Notes under the pieces: model-generated
The model's database searches: none
Seen by the model: only the letters and a program-made list of their open reading frames with translations
Told to the model about the DNA's origin: nothing
Shown: in pieces, positions 18,816 through 28,516 of the stretch
Position numbering within the stretch: position 1 is the stretch's first letter
How the letters are laid out: every line of letters begins with the position of its first letter
Made by a program: the position numbers and the translations under genes
Assembly: GCA_024637045.1 (NCBI GenBank)
Contig: JAGXFX010000003.1
Span: 1-64,000, forward strand
Length of the DNA: 64,000 nucleotides
DNA from: Soehngenia sp.
Lineage (GTDB): Bacteria > Bacillota > Clostridia > Tissierellales > Tissierellaceae
Reading direction: 5' to 3'

Positions 18816-21800
18816 ATGAAAAAAACTAAATTTATGCCTAAAACTCTAATCTTCTTTTTATTTTTATGTCTTTTTTTGCAAATTATACCAAATGTTGCAG
18901 AAGCAACATCAGAACTACCAGCTTTGACATATTTTGATATGAATAACTGGTCAAAATCAGGGCCTTCATATGCTGGTACTTGGACAGTTCAACCAGGTGG
19001 TAGGACTGTTAAACAATCAATTAATGGTGTTACTACTTTTTTTGTGAGTCCTGATAATTATATTAATCAAATAATAAAAGGTACTATTTCGATTGGTGGT
19101 AGCAGCGATGATGATTTTGTAGGTTTTGTCATGGGATATCAAGAACCTGTTAATGTAAGTGAAAATATAACTAATAAAACTTATAGCGGTGAACATGAAT
19201 TTGTATTGTTTGACTGGAAAAGGTTAGATCAGACTAACGATGGTTATCCTTCAAGCATATCTGAAGCAGGGTACTCACTAGTATATGCAAATGGTACTTT
19301 TGATAATACAATATATACTGGCGGATTTGGTGATTACTCAAAATACTTTTGGTATCACGAAAATATAACAGACAGTCTTAGAAATGTAACTATTTTAGCT
19401 ACTGATTATGGTACAGATAAAGGTTGGACTTTTAATAAGGAATATCAATTTGAGATATTATATACAGAAACTCAAGTAAAGATTAAAATCGATAATGTTG
19501 TAATCTTTGATGTGAGTGGATCATTTATTCCCGGTAAAATAGGATTTTATAATCTTTCGCAGAATCCCGTAACTTATGGAAATGTTAAAACAGCTCCATC
19601 CAGCCAAATACAGGTAGCACCTGTTACAAAAGAAGACAGATATATCACTTCAACAAATACACTATTAACTGTATCTGCGGCAAATGGAATTTTAACCAAT
19701 GATTACGATCCGAACTTGGATAATTATAGTATCTTTTATTCAACTACAACTTCACATGGAATACTTGATTTGGATGCTGATGGTTCGTTTGTTTACACAC
19801 CTGCTACTGGATATTATGGACCAGATTCGTTTACTTACAACTTAGAAGATAGTACTAATCGAACATCCGAAACAACTACAGTATATATAAACACTATTGT
19901 AGGTGCCAATGCTGCTCCTACTGATATAATATTTGATACAAATCAAATTTATAGCAATTCTCCAAATGGTACGGTTGTATCTACACTGACAACAACTGAT
20001 ATAAATGTTGGTGACTATCACGACTATATGCTGATTAACAGCTCAAGTGGAAGATTTGGAATAGTAGATAATGAAATTATTATAAATGATATTTCTAAAA
20101 TATCCCCACATGGAAATTATTCCATTACTGTTAGATCAACTGATTTAAGTGATGCATATATAGAGGAAGATTTTACCATAACTGTTGATAATTTAAGTCC
20201 TGAAATATCTCAAGGTGCATATGAAGATGTGCGAATGTCTAAAAACGGCTCCCCTACTGACTTTTCACTGACTTTGAATGCAACAGATGAGGATAACGAT
20301 ACGATTACCTGGAGTGTTAATAAATTAGCTGATCATGGTTCGGCATCAGTTTCTGGTACTGGCTCAAGTAAATCTATTTCATATACACCTGATACAGACT
20401 TTTATGGTTATGATTCCTTTACTGTTAGTATATCTGATGGTTATGATGGTACTGATGAAATTACAATAAATGTAACTGTTAATGCCTTACCCGTTGCGGG
20501 ATTTGGCTATGCTCTAAACTTTGATGGTACAAATGAATACGTTGATATGGGAAATAATATAATAGTTGGAAACAATTTTACAGAAGAAGCCTGGATTTAT
20601 CCTACTGATACTGGAGATAGTGAATACCATGGGTTTTTAGGTTACCAGCCCGAAAAAACTTTTGATAGACCACCAAGTTTATGGTCATATGACAAGAAGA
20701 AAATACATGGTGGATTTGGAGATGGAACAGATTGGAATTCATGGATTAGTAATGAGGATGTATTGATATTTGATACATGGAATCATATTGCTGCTTCATT
20801 TGATGGAAACACTTATAAACTGTATGTAAATGGAAATTTGGCAGGAATTAGCGTAAGTGATTTCACTGGAAAAACACCTTCTTTAACTCCTATAAGATAC
20901 ATTGGTCGTGTTGATAATTATTTTAAGGGAGGAATTGATGAAGTTAGAATCTGGAATACTGCTGTTTCTGAGGCAGATATTAAATCTTGGATGAATCGTG
21001 ACATTACGTCAAATCACCCTGACTATAATAATCTCTTAGGCTATTGGCAGTTTAATCAAACAATTGGCACAAACTCTGATGACAGCAAAAATAATAATGA
21101 TGGTACATTAATAAATATGGAAAATGATGATTGGACAGTATCGACTATACCTAACAGGTATTTCGTCAATGAAGGTGAAAGCGTCAATATTTACCTTATT
21201 GGTTATGATTATAATGATGACGATTTGACTTTTGAAATTGCAGATAGTCCATCTAATGGTAGCTTGTCGGGGTCAGGTAGTGAACTAACCTATACACATA
21301 ATGGAGGCGAGACTACTTCTGATATTATTAGATATAAAGTAAAAGATTATGAATCAACTTCTATAAACACAGCTGAAATTGAAATAATTGTAATTCCAGT
21401 AAATGACAATCCTATAATAACTCACCAAAGTAATTTATCTGTAGATGAGGGAGTTAGTATAGATTTGCCAAATATTGTTTTCACAGATGAGGAATTAACT
21501 GATACTCATAGAGCCGAAGTTTATTATACTGAGGATGTTGCTACAAATTACCCAAATATAAGCAGTCCTTTTGACATTGGAAGTAAAATGTTCCCAAATA
21601 ATGGCATATATCCAATTACCGTTAAAATATTTGATAATAATGGTGGAAGCGATACAATGACATATGATGTTGTGGTAAATGATACTACCCCTACTGCCAC
21701 GCTAACTGGATATTCAATCTTAAATGAAGGAAGTACAGGAAATTTTGATGCATCCGGTTCTTCAGGTTACGATGTACCACTAACATTTGAATGGGACTGG

Positions 21801-24800
21801 GATTATGATGGCTCATTTACTGCAAGCCAAGATACCAGATCAACTGCATCTCATATCTGGAATAATAATGACGACTATATTGTTGCCGTTAGAGTTAAAG
21901 ATAATGATGACTCAACTTCAATTGATACAATAAGTGTTACTGTAAACGATTTAAGCCCTACTGCTGATTTTGAATTTACAGACACACCAAAAGAAGGTCT
22001 ATCAATATTATTCACTGACTCATCTATATCCTCCCCTGATAGTATTGCATCTTGGAACTGGGATTTGGATGGTGATGGAGATACGGATTCTACAATTCAA
22101 AATCCGGAAACTATATATGGAAATGAAGGAACTTTTATTGTAACTCTAGTTGTAACTGATAGTGATGGAAGTATTGATTCAATAACTCATACTGTATCAG
22201 TTGAAAATGTTGCTCCAATAATTGATAATTCAAGTAAATCAGGTATTGAAGATAATACATTAACCTTTTCAAAAACTGACTTTACCGATAATTACAATGA
22301 CGTGATTATTGATGAATTAAATAAAATAAAAATAACTAATTTACCAGAACATGGTGTTCTAAAAATAAACGAAACAACTATTAATATTAATGATGAAATA
22401 ATCAATACAAGTTTAAGTGCCATTACATATGTTCCAGATGAAAACTGGAATGGTAGCACAAGCTTTGATTGGCAAGCAAGTGATGGAGTAGATTATTCGT
22501 TAATAGGAACACTTACAATAAATATTTCGCCTGTAAATGATGCTCTGGTAAATACTACTGCGCCTTCATATAGTGGGATAATGCATAATGGAAAAACACT
22601 TACTATCGATAATGGCTCTTGGAATGATGATATTGATGGAAACTCAACAGATTCTATCTCTTTTGCTTATCAATGGCAAAGAGCTGATGATGCAAGCGGA
22701 ACAAATATTATAGATATAGGTGAAGCAACTGAGTCTACATATAATCTGACAATAAATGATAATGATAAATACATTAGAACAAAGGTAACTGGAACAGATT
22801 CAGGAACGCCTGACAGTGAAAGCTTAACAATCTTTACAGAATGGAAAGAAGTATTAAATGTTGCACCGATTATTTCTGATGGTGAGTCTATTACTATAAA
22901 TATGTCGGAAGATGGTAACCCTACTCCTTTTACACTGACACTAAATGCTACAGATTCTGATGATGATGAGATTGCTTGGTCCATATCTTCGCAAGCTGTA
23001 AATGGTACCGCAATAGCTACAGGAACAGGAACAAGCAAAGTCATATCATACACCCCCGACAGTGATCATAATGGTTCAGATTCATTTGTAGTTGACATAA
23101 ATGATGGCAATGGTGGTGTAGATAGCGTTTTAGTAAATATTATTATCGAACCTGTTAATGATGCACCAGAAAATACGTCAATACCATCATACTCAGGTAC
23201 AATGCATAACGGTCAAATATTAACTTCGATACCTGGTGTATGGAATGATATCAAAGATAATAATGAAATTGATACAATAACATATACTTATCAATGGCAA
23301 AGATCTATTGATTCTTTAGGTACCGATTTTTCTGATATAGATAATGCTACAAGTTCAGCATATACATTAACTTTAGATGATAATGATAAATATATAAGAA
23401 TTAAAGTAACAGGGACTGATTCTGGTAATCCTGGGATTAAAACAACTGATGCGTTCTCTATAGGGGAAATTGTACAAAATAATTCTCCAGTTATTAGTCA
23501 AGGAAGTTCAGAGAATATTAATGTAGACGAAGATGATACATCATTTGTATTTACACTTGATGCCAATGATTCGGATGAAGATATTATTACCTGGTCTATA
23601 AGTACCTTACCGGAAAATGGAATCGCTGGTTTAAGTACTACTGTTTCTGGAATAAGTCAGGAAATATCTTACATACCAGATGCGAATTATTATGGCACTG
23701 ATTCTTTTGAAATAAGTGTTTCAGATGTAAATGGTGGCTCAGATTCAATATCAATAAACATAACAGTTAGATCAATAAATGATTTACCTATAATAACTCC
23801 AACAAACACTATATATGTATATAAAAATGAAACAGTACATCCTTTTGAGATTAGTTTTAGTGATGTTGAATCAGCTGATTCCCATACAGGCAGAATAGAC
23901 TGGAGTGACGGTAGTGCAATAATTGATTTGGGTTCTATAACCAGTCCTTTTGTAACTACGGAGCATTCATATATTAAAGAAGGTTCCTACAAAGCAAAGG
24001 TCATAGTACGAGACAACAATGGTGGAGAAACTACGAGTTCAATATTAATTGTAGTTAGAGAAAGATATAAAGAGCCTATAGTTGATTTGGTTTTTGGTGG
24101 AGAAATAAACAATAGAACAACATTAGTTAATACAGACCAGGAAAACGGAAATGTTATAACCAATATTCAATTTAGGAATGATAATATTAATAAACTTTTA
24201 TCAAACATTCCAGATTCAAGTAATATTTTGGTACCTGCTGAAGATTTACAGTCTGATCAGATAAATAGCATATTAAATGGACAATTGGTCAAAAACTTGG
24301 AAAATAAAGATGTTTCACTGGAAATTCAAACAATGAGAGCAACATATATATTACCTTTAAGCGAGATAAATATTGATGAGATATCTAATCAATATGGAGA
24401 AAATATTAATCTTGAAGAAATTCTAATTTCTGTCAAAATTGGTGAAGCTTCATTAAAAGATATTGAAAAAATTAATAATTATAAACCAAATGGAAATATG
24501 GAATTAATCATAGAGCCAATCTCCTTTGAAATAGTTGCGACATATGGAATTAGAGAAATAAATATATCAGGGTTTAGTCGTTATGTTGAGCGGCTGATAC
24601 CAATAAGTAATGATACTGATAATGAAAGAATTACAACGGCAGTCGTACTTGATGAATTTGGAAATTTGCTTCATGTTCCTACTAAAATAGTCGTTATTAA
24701 TGGTAAATATTATGCTAAAATAAGCAGTTTGACCAACGGCACCTATTCACTAATTTGGAATCCAATTGAATTTGCTGATGTAAGCAGTCATTGGTCAAAA

Positions 24801-25328
24801 GAAGCAGTAAATGATATGGGATCCCGACTTGTAGTAAATGGATATGGTGAAGGGATGTTTGAACCAGATCAATCTATTACAAGAGCTGAATTCACATCAA
24901 TAATTATTAAAGCTCTTGGACTGAGAAATGCTTCTGAAAATACTGAATTCTCAGATGTTAATGAAAGTGATTGGTTTTATGATTCTTTAAATATAGCAAA
25001 AGAGTATAAATTAATAAATGGATATGTAGATGGAAGCTTTAAACCAGATAACAAAATTACAAGACAAGAAGCAATGGGTATAATGTCTAAGGCTATGGAA
25101 CTTTGTGAAATGTCATCAATTTTGTCTGAAAACGAAATGATTCAAATATTAAGCAAATTTGAAGATAATGATGAAATTAGCAATTGGGCTAAAAAATCAG
25201 CAGCGACTTGTGTTGAAAGTAATATTTTCAATGGTTCTGATAATGAACTAAACCCAAAATCAAATATCACAAGAGCAGAAACAGCAACTATAGTCAGACG
25301 GTTATTAATCGAAGCTGGACTGATTTAA
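18816..25328 (+). CDS. Giant multidomain S-layer-anchored surface protein
   Basis: The 2170-residue secreted protein starts with a signal peptide (KTLIFFLFLCLFLQIIP, cleavage near AEA-TS at 30). In order: a thrombospondin-C-terminal/lectin-like domain (about 35-265), a cadherin/VCBS-like repeat (about 270-365), a cadherin-like repeat (370-460), an Ig-like repeat (462-555), a LamG/concanavalin-like domain (about 562-765, ALNFDGTNEYVDMG), two PKD domains (about 958-1128), a series of tandem Ig-like repeats (1128-1745), a linker (1745-1985), and three SLH domains (1986-2170) ending ITRAETATIVRRLL. SLH domains bind pyruvylated wall polymer. Many DxDxD and DxNxD motifs suggest calcium binding. The likely role is adhesion or polysaccharide binding. 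It is monocistronic, with its own promoter and terminator. Confidence 0.9.
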   Translation: MKKTKFMPKTLIFFLFLCLFLQIIPNVAEATSELPALTYFDMNNWSKSGPSYAGTWTVQPGGRTVKQSINGVTTFFVSPDNYINQIIKGTISIGGSSDDDFVGFVMGYQEPVNVSENITNKTYSGEHEFVLFDWKRLDQTNDGYPSSISEAGYSLVYANGTFDNTIYTGGFGDYSKYFWYHENITDSLRNVTILATDYGTDKGWTFNKEYQFEILYTETQVKIKIDNVVIFDVSGSFIPGKIGFYNLSQNPVTYGNVKTAPSSQIQVAPVTKEDRYITSTNTLLTVSAANGILTNDYDPNLDNYSIFYSTTTSHGILDLDADGSFVYTPATGYYGPDSFTYNLEDSTNRTSETTTVYINTIVGANAAPTDIIFDTNQIYSNSPNGTVVSTLTTTDINVGDYHDYMLINSSSGRFGIVDNEIIINDISKISPHGNYSITVRSTDLSDAYIEEDFTITVDNLSPEISQGAYEDVRMSKNGSPTDFSLTLNATDEDNDTITWSVNKLADHGSASVSGTGSSKSISYTPDTDFYGYDSFTVSISDGYDGTDEITINVTVNALPVAGFGYALNFDGTNEYVDMGNNIIVGNNFTEEAWIYPTDTGDSEYHGFLGYQPEKTFDRPPSLWSYDKKKIHGGFGDGTDWNSWISNEDVLIFDTWNHIAASFDGNTYKLYVNGNLAGISVSDFTGKTPSLTPIRYIGRVDNYFKGGIDEVRIWNTAVSEADIKSWMNRDITSNHPDYNNLLGYWQFNQTIGTNSDDSKNNNDGTLINMENDDWTVSTIPNRYFVNEGESVNIYLIGYDYNDDDLTFEIADSPSNGSLSGSGSELTYTHNGGETTSDIIRYKVKDYESTSINTAEIEIIVIPVNDNPIITHQSNLSVDEGVSIDLPNIVFTDEELTDTHRAEVYYTEDVATNYPNISSPFDIGSKMFPNNGIYPITVKIFDNNGGSDTMTYDVVVNDTTPTATLTGYSILNEGSTGNFDASGSSGYDVPLTFEWDWDYDGSFTASQDTRSTASHIWNNNDDYIVAVRVKDNDDSTSIDTISVTVNDLSPTADFEFTDTPKEGLSILFTDSSISSPDSIASWNWDLDGDGDTDSTIQNPETIYGNEGTFIVTLVVTDSDGSIDSITHTVSVENVAPIIDNSSKSGIEDNTLTFSKTDFTDNYNDVIIDELNKIKITNLPEHGVLKINETTININDEIINTSLSAITYVPDENWNGSTSFDWQASDGVDYSLIGTLTINISPVNDALVNTTAPSYSGIMHNGKTLTIDNGSWNDDIDGNSTDSISFAYQWQRADDASGTNIIDIGEATESTYNLTINDNDKYIRTKVTGTDSGTPDSESLTIFTEWKEVLNVAPIISDGESITINMSEDGNPTPFTLTLNATDSDDDEIAWSISSQAVNGTAIATGTGTSKVISYTPDSDHNGSDSFVVDINDGNGGVDSVLVNIIIEPVNDAPENTSIPSYSGTMHNGQILTSIPGVWNDIKDNNEIDTITYTYQWQRSIDSLGTDFSDIDNATSSAYTLTLDDNDKYIRIKVTGTDSGNPGIKTTDAFSIGEIVQNNSPVISQGSSENINVDEDDTSFVFTLDANDSDEDIITWSISTLPENGIAGLSTTVSGISQEISYIPDANYYGTDSFEISVSDVNGGSDSISINITVRSINDLPIITPTNTIYVYKNETVHPFEISFSDVESADSHTGRIDWSDGSAIIDLGSITSPFVTTEHSYIKEGSYKAKVIVRDNNGGETTSSILIVVRERYKEPIVDLVFGGEINNRTTLVNTDQENGNVITNIQFRNDNINKLLSNIPDSSNILVPAEDLQSDQINSILNGQLVKNLENKDVSLEIQTMRATYILPLSEINIDEISNQYGENINLEEILISVKIGEASLKDIEKINNYKPNGNMELIIEPISFEIVATYGIREINISGFSRYVERLIPISNDTDNERITTAVVLDEFGNLLHVPTKIVVINGKYYAKISSLTNGTYSLIWNPIEFADVSSHWSKEAVNDMGSRLVVNGYGEGMFEPDQSITRAEFTSIIIKALGLRNASENTEFSDVNESDWFYDSLNIAKEYKLINGYVDGSFKPDNKITRQEAMGIMSKAMELCEMSSILSENEMIQILSKFEDNDEISNWAKKSAATCVESNIFNGSDNELNPKSNITRAETATIVRRLLIEAGLI

Positions 25329-25408
25329 TAGGGAGGGATAATTATAAATTTTAAGAAATCGTAAAATTTATTGAAAATATACTCCTTCGTTTGACAGCAA
25401 AAATTATT

Positions 25409-25455
25409 AAAAACCCCCAAGCCATGCATGAACAAAGAGCTTGAGGGTTTTCTTT
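25409..25455 (+). terminator. Terminator after the surface-protein gene
   Basis: AAAACCCCCAAGC pairs with GCTTGAGGGTTTT across a 16-base loop, followed by CTTT. It lies 80 bases after the stop. Confidence 0.75.
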
Positions 25456-25581
25456 GTTGTCAGAAAAACGAGATGTTTTATGGCTACTCATGGGCTGGTG
25501 TAACTATAGACCAATTCATTGAACAGCTTGTGCATACATTCGGTGGTACTGTGACAAACGGATTAAGCTATCACTCGGAGG
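25456..25581 (+). other. Remnant sequence with an unassigned 41-codon frame
   Basis: A short frame at 25473-25598 starts MFYGYSWAGVTIDQFIEQL and ends in the relic repeats that follow. It has no ribosome site and no family I recognise. Its composition is protein-like, so it may be a fragment of a gene destroyed by the adjacent IS relict. Confidence 0.25.
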
Positions 25582-25733
25582 TGTTTATGGTAATCTAAAA
25601 ATGCATAAATGCAGTTGTTTATGGTAATCTAAAAATGCAATAAATGGCAGTCAAAAATACAAAAAGTAATTGCCAGTACAAACCTAACAATATATCACTA
25701 TTAAGTGACAAAGCTTATAGGGGAGGAAAGGAA
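25582..25733 (+). repeat. Terminal repeats of a relict IS21-family element
   Basis: A 24-base unit beginning TGTTTATGGTAATC occurs exactly twice, at 25582-25605 and 25616-25639 (34-base period). It is followed by GGCAGTCAAAAATACAA and ATTGCCAGTACAAACCT. Multiple terminal repeats before a truncated istA match the organisation of IS21-family ends. The repeats differ from those of the intact element at 39893-42459, so this is a separate lineage. Confidence 0.6.
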
Positions 25734-25808
25734 GTGTTGGCAATTACTCAAGTCAATTATATCCGAGAACTGTTCTTTTTAGAAGGCAAAATAAAAAACT
25801 CAACCTAA
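25734..25808 (+). pseudogene. istA: istA fragment, N-terminal stub of a second IS21-type transposase
   Basis: GTG 25734, preceded by a strong GGGGAGGAAAGG, opens a frame reading MLAITQVNYIRELFFLEGK. This is the typical start of one branch of IS21-family IstA transposases (recollection). It then runs into unrelated sequence and stops at 25806-25808. The break falls at about 25791, where the terminator arm of the minus-strand UPF0316 gene begins, so a deletion has joined the IS to that gene's downstream flank. Confidence 0.65.
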
Positions 25809-25845
25809 AAGAGTTGCCTAGCCCACTTTTTTAGGTTGAGTTTTT
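25794..25845 (-). terminator. Terminator of the UPF0316 gene
   Basis: AAAAACTCAACCTAAAA (25794-25810) pairs with TTTTAGGTTGAGTTTTT (25829-25845). The distal arm lies inside the 3' end of the minus-strand CDS, and a T-run follows on the minus strand. Confidence 0.7.
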
Positions 25846-26381
25846 ATTTGTTTGACTTGAAGCTTTCTCTGCTTTTTCATCGTATTTACAAGGAAGCCGC
25901 CCCTAAATCTTCTAGGTTCGTAGGAGACGACAAAGGACTGGGGCTCATATTCATCTATTAATTGCAGCAGTTCCTTTTCTCTGTTCCTCTTTGTTAGGAT
26001 ATCTAACCTATAGCGTTTACTATCCCTGCCTTCTCCCTCATAAACGGTAACTCCAAAGCCATCGTTTCTTAAATGGGCAATTAAATCGGTGTTTTTATTC
26101 ATCATATTTACTACAAAGTTGTTATAACCTATAGCAAGTTTATTCTCCACATAGCCACCTACGAGTATACCTACCCCAAAGCCAACTGCATAGACGATCA
26201 TTGCTAGGGCTCCTTGGTCTCCGCTAAAGACAAGGGATAAGCCAAATACATAGACAAGGGCTTCCAAAAAACCAAGAAACGATGCTATAAGGGTCATATT
26301 TTTAACTAAAAAAATTGTTCTAAGGGTTAATATGGGAACATAAACCAATTGTAGTAATAGTATTAAAAGTATATTTAGCAT
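25818..26381 (-). CDS. UPF0316 / DUF2179-DUF5698 membrane protein
   Basis: The 187-residue protein has three N-terminal membrane segments (about 1-20, 30-50, 60-82), the first leading into VYVPILTLRTIFLVKNM, then a soluble C-terminal ferredoxin-like domain (YRLDILTKRNREKELLQLI, FVVSYEPRRFRGGFLV). This matches the UPF0316 family of unknown function (DUF5698 membrane part plus DUF2179). ATG 26381 lies 11 bases after GGAAGG; a GTG 12 bases earlier overlaps that site. It is isolated between two IS21 relicts. The tail KKQRKLQVKQIKTQPKKVG is strongly basic. Confidence 0.85.
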   Translation of the reverse strand: MLNILLILLLQLVYVPILTLRTIFLVKNMTLIASFLGFLEALVYVFGLSLVFSGDQGALAMIVYAVGFGVGILVGGYVENKLAIGYNNFVVNMMNKNTDLIAHLRNDGFGVTVYEGEGRDSKRYRLDILTKRNREKELLQLIDEYEPQSFVVSYEPRRFRGGFLVNTMKKQRKLQVKQIKTQPKKVG

Positions 26382-26457
26382 AAGTGTCAACACCTTCCAG
26401 ATTAGTCATTCAAATTATAGTGTAAACCATAGTAGGGTTTTTGCCAAGAATAATTTA

Positions 26458-26568
26458 TCTGAATGTCAGCGAAAAAGTTTAACACCTGGCATTGAATTTC
26501 TTTACCACCATTACGGTGAATTAGTTTACCACTCTTGACACTCAAAAAGTTTACCAGTTGACAGATTA
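26458..26568. repeat. Solo end of an IS21-family element (relict)
   Basis: This stretch copies the istB-side end of the element at 39893: TGAATGTCAGCGAAAAAG here against TGTGAATGTCAATGAAAAAG there. The same AGTTTACC-type repeats follow. One repeat period present in the intact copy (about 33 bases between two ATTAGTTTACCA sites) is missing, as expected for recombination between direct repeats. No transposase gene remains. It shows a previous insertion of the same element here. Confidence 0.8.
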
Positions 26569-26934
26569 ATGTCCGAGATTAAAAGAGCTGTTATTATCGA
26601 GTATAGTGTTGCTCAGTGGGATTGTTTCCTATACAATGGACCTATTGCTCCATGATGATGGGTCTAGTTTACCGTCACAGTGGAATCGCTGAACCGAAAA
26701 CCTACTAACTACACATATACCGAGTAACTATAATGCATGGATATAAATATAAGTGTAATTTTGTGTTTAGGGTAACTATATTACAAATAATTCAAATAGG
26801 ATTGAAGGAATACAATGAAATCTAGTAGAAAGACGAATTAATTGGGAGAGGTATAAACAATACATAACAAGGGGATATTGCAGTTTAGTATTGATGAATT
26901 AGTTTGTGATAACAAATATTTAAGGAGGGTTTAA
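26569..26934. other. Intergenic region without a recognisable gene
   Basis: The 366 bases hold no supported gene. A short GTTTACCGTCACAGTGG near 26670 recalls the IS21 end repeats and may be further debris. AGGAGGG lies 5 bases before the CBS-protein start at 26935. Confidence 0.4.
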
Positions 26935-27663
26935 ATGACAAATTACAATGATTTCATGAGTTCATTCAATAGAATAGAGGATTTTCTGAAAGACTTGGTT
27001 GATGCCAAATATAACATGGCTTTCTATAAGCTATTGGAAGAAGCTATGAAAAGAGATAAATTGGTTAAACAGTTCTATCAGGAATTAAGGACCATGTCTG
27101 ATTTACGAAATATAATTGCCCATGGAGATCCAAATGATCCTGTGGCACTACCTTCGGAATCAACTCTTGAAAGGATAAAGTTTATTGAAGGCCAATTCAC
27201 TAATCCAATAAAGGTTAAGGATGCATTTAAGAAAAGTGTCAATGCTGTGGATGCTAAGGATAGTTTGGCAGAGGTATTAAGCGAGATTGATAAATACCAT
27301 TATTCGCAATTTCCCGTTGCCAAGTCTGGAAAATTCATAGGCCTTATTACAGAGAATGGACTTACAAATTGGTTAGCTGCAAGTGTAAAAGATGATATAA
27401 TCTCTATTAAGAATACATCTGTACAAGATGTGATCCTTAGAGATGAAGAAAGTGACAGTTACAGTTTTTCACTTAGTACTGATACTCTGTATGATGTCAT
27501 TGATAAATTCGAAGAAATCAGAAAGATGGGAAATAGAACAGCTACAATCATTGTATTGAACCGGAAGGTAAGTCCAGTAAATATTGAGGATATCTACACA
27601 ATATTAACGCCATGGGACTTAGATACAATTTATGGGAAACTGGGAATGGGATTAGAGGAATAG
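26935..27663 (+). CDS. CBS-domain protein with HEPN-like N-terminus
   Basis: In this 242-residue cytoplasmic protein the first 95 residues are helical and contain LRNIIAHGDPND (about 58-69), the R-N-x3-H pattern seen in HEPN/DUF86-like helical bundles. Residues about 96-240 form a CBS pair: VNAVDAKDSLAEVLSEI, YSQFPVAKSGKFIGLIT, then a second half with TATIIVLNRKVSPVNI. CBS pairs bind adenine nucleotides and act as regulatory modules, so this may be a ligand-gated helical effector. AGGAGGG precedes the ATG. It is followed 96 bases later by the AhpD-like gene. No RNase activity should be assumed from the HEPN resemblance. Confidence 0.8.
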   Translation: MTNYNDFMSSFNRIEDFLKDLVDAKYNMAFYKLLEEAMKRDKLVKQFYQELRTMSDLRNIIAHGDPNDPVALPSESTLERIKFIEGQFTNPIKVKDAFKKSVNAVDAKDSLAEVLSEIDKYHYSQFPVAKSGKFIGLITENGLTNWLAASVKDDIISIKNTSVQDVILRDEESDSYSFSLSTDTLYDVIDKFEEIRKMGNRTATIIVLNRKVSPVNIEDIYTILTPWDLDTIYGKLGMGLEE

Positions 27664-27759
27664 TATGAGTGTAATAGAATTTATGATTAACACTTTATAA
27701 AGAATTATTGAAATTTCAAGGTGGAAATACCAAATAACAAACCGGAATGAAGGGATAAA

Positions 27760-28341
27760 ATGGAGTTTGGAAGAAAGCTATATTCATTAGGAGAAATATA
27801 CACAATACTATACAAGGGAATTAGGTCTGCACCATATATGTCAAAAGCTAAGCGCAAGGGTGAGATGAACACTGAATTTATTGAGAGGATCATGCTTGCC
27901 GTAACCGAGGTCAATGGATGTCCTCTATGCTCTTATGCGCATGCGAGAATTGCACTTGAAGCAGGGATGAGCAATGAAGAGATACATAATTTGCTATCGG
28001 GGATTATGGAGAATGTGCCTGAAGAGGAGCTGCAAGCTGCCATGTTTGCTCAGCATTATGCCGATTCAAGGGGAAACCCCTCCAAGGAGACATGGGACCA
28101 GGTTGTTGAGAGCTATGGTTTGAGCAAGACAAAGGGTATACTAGGAGCAATTCGAGCAATTATGATGGGAAATGCTCTTGGAATTCCTTGGGGATCCTTC
28201 TTCAACAGATTCAAGGGTAAGCCGGATGAGAGAAGCAACCTAGCTTATGAGCTTTCTGTAATTGTTCTCGGTAGCGTAATGATTCCGTTTGCAATGGTTC
28301 ATGCTTTGATTGCCTCTGTTGTTGGAGTAAAGAGTATTTGA
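27760..28341 (+). CDS. Carboxymuconolactone decarboxylase / AhpD-like protein
   Basis: The 193-residue protein carries the AhpD active site: E42, C54-P-L-C57 and H61, spaced as E-x11-CxxC-x3-H. This is the disulfide/proton-relay centre of alkylhydroperoxidase D-type enzymes. A C-terminal hydrophobic stretch (ELSVIVLGSVMIPFAMVHALIA) is an unusual addition that suggests membrane association. GAAGGG lies just upstream of the ATG. In an anaerobe, peroxide or thiol defence is a reasonable role. A second CMD-family protein at 50941 lacks the histidine. Confidence 0.85.
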   Translation: MEFGRKLYSLGEIYTILYKGIRSAPYMSKAKRKGEMNTEFIERIMLAVTEVNGCPLCSYAHARIALEAGMSNEEIHNLLSGIMENVPEEELQAAMFAQHYADSRGNPSKETWDQVVESYGLSKTKGILGAIRAIMMGNALGIPWGSFFNRFKGKPDERSNLAYELSVIVLGSVMIPFAMVHALIASVVGVKSI

Positions 28342-28516
28342 TTCACGAAGTAAGTATAATCGTTCATTTTAAATTCCTTAAATTCAAAAAAAACGTTGAA
28401 GCTTTTATTTATTAGTGTATGATTAATCTAGATTATTCTTTTTTTGCGCAAATGTTTAATTTTTAATATCTTCATCCTGTTTACGCATCACCTATTCTTA
28501 AGTTATGAGGTGTCCT

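Noticed and set aside
22670..23053. 127-codon minus-strand frame in the surface-protein gene
   Set aside because: It is antisense to the Ig-like repeats and reflects their composition.
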